This document shows, one piece after another, positions 57,381 through 64,000 of a stretch of 64,000 bases of DNA (positions within the stretch are counted from its first letter, which is position 1; each line of letters opens with the position of its first letter). The notes under the pieces were generated by a model. That model searched no databases. It had not been told where the DNA came from and saw only the letters and a list, made by a program, of their open reading frames with translations. Made by a program: the position numbers and the translations under genes. Source of the DNA: Gonocerus acuteangulatus (taxonomy: Eukaryota; Arthropoda; Insecta; Hemiptera; Coreidae); contig OX328124.1 in the NCBI GenBank assembly GCA_946811695.1, forward strand, positions 57,160,549 through 57,224,548, written 5' to 3'.

Positions 57381-58339
57381 ATATTTGACCATTTCTTTAT
57401 GTTGTATATATTATTTTATTATTTTTATTGATACTAAGAAACTTGCAGAAACTGCAAGAACACATCAATATTGTTTGGGAGGAGGATTGACGTTTCAGTT
57501 TTCTATAAATATAATATATGTAAATAATCGTCTTTTAATTTTTGGCTAACTAAATAAGACGTTGTATTTAATAAAATCCACCCGTTTCATAAAATTTCAT
57601 AACATCAAAAAAAGTGAGTATTGTTATGCATATAGAAAAGCCTTCTACTTTCTCCATTATTATAAAACAACCAAAATTTTCATTTTTTCTTTTGTTGAGA
57701 GAGGGTGCCGATCTCGACCATAGACAGCCCAAAACCCATTATAGGGAAGACAAGATATAAGTTGCACCTTATATTATAATAATTAAATTAATTGCTCTTT
57801 AATTAATTACTAACTTGACAGACTAATTATGTGTATAATGAGGAACATTAAATGAAAAGGAAGGCAAAATAAATAAATGGATTTGTTCGTTAATATTCAA
57901 AATACAACCTGAATTTCAGTAATTAATCAGCGAAATATTGTCAAGTTAATCAGTAATTCTATTAATATGTACTAAAACTTCAAAATAAAATCAAAACTTA
58001 TTTCACTAATGATTGAATTGTCCAGAATACATTATAACATTTGGTAATTGTTGTTTGGAATATATGGTAATAGTAATTTGTATTTTTGGCCTTAAAACGA
58101 TTTACTGAGGTGAAATTTACGTGTAATGACTCGAAATCACAGATTCTGCTCAACAAATTCAAGAATTCGACTTTTCGAAGTTGGACCCATTGACTGTATA
58201 TATTTATATATTCATCAGGATGGGATTCCTGCGAAATGTAACGTTAAAAAAACCGATCGCGGGAGAATGACGTATCAACAACAATTATACTCCATAGCAT
58301 AGAAACCTAAAACAGTATACACACAAAAACACATATATC
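57381..58339. other. Unassigned AT-rich DNA
   Basis: Nothing recognised. Confidence 0.5.
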
Positions 58340-58358
58340 TGTATAAGAGTAGTACGTA

Positions 58359-58406
<48 letters not shown>

Positions 58407-58525
58407 CACATTTCAACGGGGTACAGTTTTGGTATCTAATTAGTTGGATATAAGAAGATTTGAAGAAATTTAAAATATTTCTTCTTGCGTGTAACCTCAA
58501 TGGTTATATTCGTTCGTAAACTGCT
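58340..58525 (-). mobile_element. Repeat B-like fragment with (TA)n
   Basis: After the TA tract (58361-58403), 'caacggggtacagttttggt', 'gaagatttgaagaaattt' and 'gtgtaacctcaatggttata' parallel the 5' part of repeat B read inverted. Confidence 0.6.
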
Positions 58526-59420
58526 AAAGTGCAATTAAAGGAAATTTTAATCAAAATTATAGTGCAAATCTTTCTAAAACATTCTAAAGTTACATACTGT
58601 AAGAAAACGTGTAAGCGAAGGTGACTATGTCGTATATGTTTAGTTTTTTGTGTTTTTTTTTTTTTTTCAAATATGTCTCTTCTGTTTTATTTAATAGTTA
58701 ATTAAACAGTCATTTTATTTTTGTCCTAATAGCTAAATAAAAGAACACTTTTTATTTTTTTGAAAAATGAGTTTGTTATTATTCATTATATATAGTAGCT
58801 ATTATAAAAATGGACCAAATGCATACAATCATGAATGTAAATTGAGTAATAATGACTTATATATGAAATTAAATACAAGTGTTTAGTTTTGTATTGTTAA
58901 AAGTAAAATTAAATTAATGATATTTATATATGGTCTGTATAAGAAAAAACTAAAGATAATAAACAGTGCAAATAGAATGAATGAGAACACAGCTTATTGC
59001 TACATATTTGAGTCAGGCCAGGTAAAAAAGAGCGAAGGAAAACAGGAGATGTCTGGTAGAGTGAAGATGTAAGGGGGGTAGATTTCTAAGAGGTGGCAGG
59101 AAAAAGTGACCATGAACGAACTTCCGCAGGATTCAAAATATTTTAGGAAATATTATTCGTTGAACACAAAAATTGCATATCCTGCTAGTGAGGCTGGAAC
59201 ATTCAGAAATGGCAGACGGAAAAACCTCGATTATTTTTAATAATTTATCGTCTCAATATTTGTATATAGATTAAAATTTATTTAAAGGTCGAGCAAGAGC
59301 GTTGAAAAAATAGGTCGGAAAATTGATTCTTGGGGCATGATCGAACACCCGTGTGAAAATATGTGTAAGCATTCATTACCTAACAAATATAATTCCAAAG
59401 GCCAGACATTTTGATTGGAT
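58526..59420. other. Unassigned AT-rich DNA
   Basis: Nothing recognised apart from a T-run near 58655. Confidence 0.5.
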
Positions 59421-59562
59421 CAACAGCACTGCAAGATGATTGCAAAGATCAAGACTCTTGCTAGTTAGTTTTGCAAATTGCGGCCACTTGCATAACTGGC
59501 GCAAGGCTGCAGAAAAGTCTAGAGAGTCTTCATCTTTGCAATCATCTTGCAATGCCTTAGTT
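59421..59562. repeat. Hairpin with ~38-bp arms
   Basis: 'gcactgcaagatgattgcaa' + 'agatcaagactcttgctag' at left pairs with 'ctagagagtcttcatctttg' + 'caatcatcttgcaatgcc' at right, with few mismatches and a loop of about 55 nt. It could be a small MITE or fold as a long hairpin RNA if transcribed. Confidence 0.75.
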
Positions 59563-60543
59563 CATATCAAAAAAGATTGCGCGAAAGTGTAAAAGGCCAA
59601 GTATTTTTCAAAAGCCGTCCGAGCTCCTGAATATCTCCTGCTTATCTGCCGCTTGTTTTTTCTCAAAGAAATTTTAATTTATACCAAAACTTTGACAAAA
59701 CTTAGACCTTCAAAGCCTTAATAGTTAACTGAGTTCGTACTTCTTCTTTCTTCCCAGAGTGCAATCCTATTGAAAATCAGATACCTGCAGTTCTGGCGGT
59801 AACAGCATTAATCTCCGGCCCGATAAAGACTGATCTAATTTTTGTGATTGGAAATAGTCCGAAGCCCAGAGAGAGATAAGAGCCGGCACAATCTCAGTGG
59901 CTATCTGTAAAGAGGTTCAATTAAAATAATCACAAAGCGGAAGAAGATTTATCGAAGCTAGAGGAGCACGCCACTCCTCCAAGGAAGCCCGCAATAAATA
60001 CATCGATATTAGGCCGGCCTTTTCTACCGGCAGCCAACACCCATTCAGGAGCAGCACGCAATTCCATCGCAACAGGAGGAATGAGGAAAATTGCCTGGAC
60101 AACAAGCCCTCATGCAGGAATTGACTGGACAATAACTGCTTTTGTAGGAAATGTCTGAAGAAAATATTACTGCTGTGGAGTGGTCTAAAAAGGAGCATCG
60201 TCGGGTATAAATGTTGAGTATAACATTTTCAAAGAGAACTGGTCGACGAACTGTGCCGGTCTCGTTGGAACGATTATTTTGCAGAGCGGCCAATGAGATT
60301 TCGCGGACACAATGGAAAACGCATGCCATTAATTTAGATGATGCCATTCCCGCTCTTACCTCGGTACCATAATAGCTTCAGCTTTCAGGTGCAGTACCCA
60401 GGTGGCAACAGGGGGAATGGACAACATTTCCAGGATTACAGCCTCTTTTGTAGGAACTAGCTAAATACTATTGGAACACAGACTAGTGGAAAACGTAGAT
60501 AGACAAACATCGTAAGCCAGAAATTTACAAGAACCTACCTTTT
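59563..60543. other. Unassigned DNA with local similarity
   Basis: Composition is less AT-rich. Two segments (about 60065-60160 and 60400-60470) share 'caacaggaggaatg/caacagggggaatgg' and 'cttttgtaggaa', hinting at a diverged internal duplication. Frames on minus (59917-60347) have no recognised domain. Confidence 0.4.
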
Positions 60544-60665
60544 AGCACTTTCCTCCGAAGGAAAGTTGAGGTTGGACTCATGACGGAATTTTTGAAAAAT
60601 TTCTTCAAATCTTTATCGATCCTACCTAGTAGACACCGAAAATGACCCCCGTTAAAATTCATATA

Positions 60666-60734
<69 letters not shown>

Positions 60735-61621
60735 CTGTTAACACGATAGCGGCCAGAGTTTTTGTTTTTTCGTCACGAAACTTGGTATATAGCATTCAAA
60801 CGATTGAACGAGTTCGTTAACCACCAAAATCGGTCCACCGGAAGGGGGGGTTTACCCCGAACCCAAAACACTAATTTGACCATTTCAGCCGTAATATTTG
60901 TTATATTTCAACGAAACTTGGTGTTCGTAGTGGTAATATAGAGAGAAAAGTGAGATATAAAAATGACCTAAATCGGTTCATAAGGAGGGGGGGTTTACTC
61001 CGGACCGACAATAGCAATTCGCCACTACCAGCCGTGATTTTTGGTATATTTCGACGAAACTCGGTATTCATAGTGGTAATCTACAGGTAAATATGTGTTG
61101 TAAAAATAAACTAAATCGGTTCATTAGGAAAGCAGGTTTACTCCGGACCCAAATTACTAATATACTCATTCTGGTCGTAATTTCTGCTGTATTCTAACGA
61201 AACGCGGTATACGTCGTGGGTAACTCATGAGAAAGAAGTGTTGTAAAAATGAGCTGAATCGGTCAATCGGAAAGGGGGGTTTACTTTGTAATATATTTCA
61301 ATAGAAAAGCCAGCCAGACATAGGTTCACAAAGGCGCCGCAAGGAGCGCTAGAGGGACTGTATCAGGTTCCTGCGTTAGATCAAAATACGATAATATGAG
61401 GTTTTTTGTATTTATTACGTAGTGTAGTAGGTACCATGTGTAAACATAACTCTGGAAGTAAATTAATAATTTATCAGTTACTCATTACAAAATTAAAAGA
61501 GAACTATTCATGTTTTTATTTTATTTAGGTAGGATATTTTAAGCAAATTGTTCTGGAAAGCAGTCTACACTACCCAAATTCTGAGGAAAGTGCTTAGTTA
61601 TGCAGCTCCTGCGTGACGGAC
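60544..61621 (+). mobile_element. Repeat B, complete copy (Helentron-like)
   Basis: The 5' end AGCACTTTCCTC begins a 7-bp stem hairpin (CTTTCCT-CCGA-AGGAAAG). Next come a unique block, TA repeats (60662-60728) and four tandem modules of about 140 bp. The inverse of the 5' repeat, GAGGAAAGTGCT (about 61585), follows, then the hairpin region 'tatgcagctcctgcgtgacg' and GGAC. T residues flank both ends. The architecture is the same as HINE-A, and the 3' hairpin is related in sequence (GCAG-TCCTGCG-CGGAC). Confidence 0.88.
60662..60728. repeat. (TA)n microsatellite of repeat B
   Basis: TA tract at the fixed place in repeat B. Confidence 0.95.
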
Positions 61622-62699
61622 TTTTTCTGAACATGGAAACCCCCATGTTCGCAGCATCATTTTACAAAGCAATTAGTTACGTCTCTTTAGCAGGAAACAT
61701 ACGTTAGTTATACCTCACAGCACGAACACTACGTGAATGAGGAACGAAAATTAGACACCATATTAGCGCGCTCACTTTCGATCCACTTCCTGTCTGATAT
61801 TTAAGCTGGTGGCGTTATTTTAACTGATCGGAGGTATTTCAATTGATGAGAGATATTTCATAAGATGGGAGTTATTTGATCATATGAGGAGTTGATCATA
61901 GATGCTTCAGGTGATGGGATATTGTTGTTAGGAGGGGTTACAGCTGAGGCGTTTACTCCGACGCTTTCGTGCTAATGTCCTCTTCATTCTAGTAATTCTG
62001 GATGTAATAAAGGGAAAGCATACTGCCGCAGAAAGAAAGGCGAGCCTCTTCCTAAATTGCTGACGAAAGCTAACGCTAAAAAATGTAGAGAGAAATCTTT
62101 CCGATGTTCACGATATCAGAAATCAGAATTATATATAGTAGTTTGTTTAGTTTTTTCCGCTTTAGTTGCGAGAAATAAATATTAAAAATAAAAAACTATA
62201 CTAACAGAAGACAAAAACATTATAAAACCATAAGACACACTTATCTACCGCATTAAACTGATATCAAATGAGCCGTATTGGTTATGACTGCTAAAGCCAC
62301 CACCGATTGCTGTTCTCTTAAATACTCTAAGAATAATCCCAAATAATAGCACACATTTTCAGGAAAATTAAGACTAACCAATGGAAGTTTTAAAATAGTT
62401 ATTTCTTTCTTTGTCTTGAATTCAAATCAATTAACAGAATCTTTTACCAAAGAATATTAGTCATAAATAAGGTAATTTCCCGTTTCTTAATTCCAATGTC
62501 TCTGTTTAAATTACTAGCAACTTATTTGGGAAATTACCATACTAGCACTTTCATATTTCCATGATATATGCTTTCAAAAAGAAAGTCAACTTTCAGCAGT
62601 AGAGTGTACAGGAAAGGAAGTAGGCCTTCACTAAAGAAGGTTTTATTTATCTCGACATTACATATCCGTAGAGATATTCTGGTAACCTCCTAATGAAGC
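61622..62699. other. Unassigned DNA
   Basis: No gene recognised. Short repeated phrases 'gatgggagttatttgatc/gatgagagatatttcat' occur at 61840-61890. Confidence 0.45.
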
Positions 62700-63655
62700 C
62701 TTTGCCGTTGAAAATCTTGGAAACCTCTTTATCTATATACTGATGGTTCTAAATCAGATGAAAGTGTGGGAGCCACTGCTGTAATAGGAGAACAAATCAT
62801 AAGCAAGAGAATAAAGAGTACTTGCAGTGGATTTACAGCTGAACTCTATGGCATCCTCATCGGTCTGGACAACATACCCGAGACAGATACACGACCCATC
62901 CACTACTTATACAAATTCTTAATAAGTCACAGACTCTGAACAGAAACATTACTATGTACTGGCTATCAAGCCATGAAGAGCTTAGGAAAAGCTCCATAGC
63001 AGATTATTAGGCCAGAAATTCGGCAAGACAAAATACTTGTGACTCTCAACTAATAACAGAAAAAGACTTGACGAAAACTATAAAATCAACAATATTGGAA
63101 CAGTGGAACTACTCATGGACGCTACTAACTGACAATAAACTGCGAAGAATTAAAAATACAGTCGAGGAATGGCCATCCAGTCACCGAGAAAACAGACGTG
63201 AAGAAATAGTTCTGGCTCAACTAAGAATTGGACATACTCGACTAACACACGAATACTTAATGACAAGACGTAACAGACCAATATGTGACATATGTAACTG
63301 CGAACTTACAGTGAAACATTTACTGACAGACTGCCGCTGAAGAAACAGTATTAATCTGCCGCATAATATAAAAGAACTCTTAGGCAATGATACCCAGTAT
63401 ATAAACACTATACTGACATACTTCAGGAACACAGGACTGTACGAACTTATTTAATGGCATTCGGCATGTTGTCTTAAGAACATTACGCTTCCACGAATAT
63501 TAATTGATATTTACATATACCCACTACCTTAACACATACACTTACATATACAAGTATGCTGATTTCCTAGCAAGACCATTCAGAAGATACTGATCGCTGT
63601 GTTATCGCCAAAAAGCGGAACACTCAATAAATAAATAAATGAATAAATATTTATC
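62700..63655 (+). pseudogene. LINE-2 RNase H and C-terminus, degenerate
   Basis: An RNase H start LYTDGSKSDESVGATAVIG with the first Asp (about 62733) and FTAELYGI with the Glu (about 62830) are followed by several stops and a frame change. From 63068 the frame is open again and gives ILEQWNYSWTLLTDNKLRRI, RIGHTRLTHEYLM and the zinc-knuckle-like CDICNCELTVKHLLTDC, ending at a stop near 63338. The 3' UTR ends in (AATA)n at about 63625-63653. It is paralogous to LINE-3 at 35148 (CQYCNRTLTIKHILTEC) and gave rise to fragments like 2923-3335. Confidence 0.8.
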
Positions 63656-64000
63656 ACGAAACTTCAAATAATAATCACAATTTTATGAAGGATGTGTCAT
63701 AGTTATATATTTTTGATTCAAAACAACAATCATCAAATATTTTATGTAAATAGTTGACAAAGGTAGTAAATGGGCAATTTCTGTAATATTTGGAATCAAT
63801 GAAGAATATACGGCGGAAATATTATATTCTACAAAAACCATTGTTTCTCAGTGTATTATTTTAGAATATTACCCTTCAACTCATATTAACAGAGTTATCG
63901 AATCGTTTTCCCTTTGCATGCCAAAAATAGGGAAAATGTTGTAACAATGATTATATTTAAGACGTATTAATTATATAAAATATTATAATTAATACTCTAT
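63656..64000. other. Unassigned AT-rich DNA
   Basis: Nothing recognised. Confidence 0.5.

Overview
This window looks like a gene-poor, AT-rich stretch of an animal nuclear genome, most likely an arthropod. I infer this from the repeat set: Tc1/mariner transposons, RNase H-bearing LINEs, a Penelope-like element, tRNA- and 5S-derived SINEs, long (TA)n arrays and Helentron-type HINE elements. I found no host protein-coding gene. Every protein signature I could recognise belongs to a transposable element, and nearly all are broken or truncated. The exception is a 348-codon mariner transposase frame whose ATG start appears to be lost.

Layout. 1-9.3 kb: SINE-1, a foldback element, a decayed Tc1-like transposon broken up by a SINE and a LINE tail, two copies of repeat D, and a 5S rRNA-derived SINE. 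9.37-14.22 kb: a four-level nest. A GC-ended element with a 15-bp terminal inverted repeat (TIR) and an 8-bp target duplication holds a HINE-like repeat, whose (TA)n array holds MITE G, which holds another HINE. 14.4-22 kb: MITEs, a second foldback element and SINE fragments in long unassigned AT-rich DNA. 22.2-30 kb: a tandem duplication carrying repeat E with NRF1-like sites, SINE-1, a Penelope fragment and a mariner. The mariner has been split by a HINE, which was itself later hit by a LINE, leaving the mariner's two TIRs about 5.7 kb apart.

33.5-44.7 kb: a HINE, then a nearly identical tandem duplication (unit 1 about 35600-41339, unit 2 about 41340-44690). The units carry a LINE RNase H tail, repeat B, a HINE-A-like core and repeat C, and a later HINE insertion sits in unit 1 only. 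45-64 kb: mostly unassigned AT-rich DNA with scattered MITEs, SINEs, HINE ends, an inverted-repeat Penelope tail, a complete repeat B and a LINE RNase H relic.

The main theme is a group of non-autonomous repeats (HINE-A and B, with weaker resemblance in C and D). A and B share one architecture: a 5' subterminal inverted repeat with a hairpin, a (TA)n array, a diverged body, the inverse of the 5' repeat, then a 3' hairpin ending in CGGAC, inserted between T residues. This matches what is known of Helentron-associated elements such as Drosophila DINE-1. The families here may not have been described. A second theme is that a 5S-derived SINE and a tRNA-derived SINE share the same 3' tail, which suggests one LINE mobilises both. 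All assignments come from reading the sequence without database searches.
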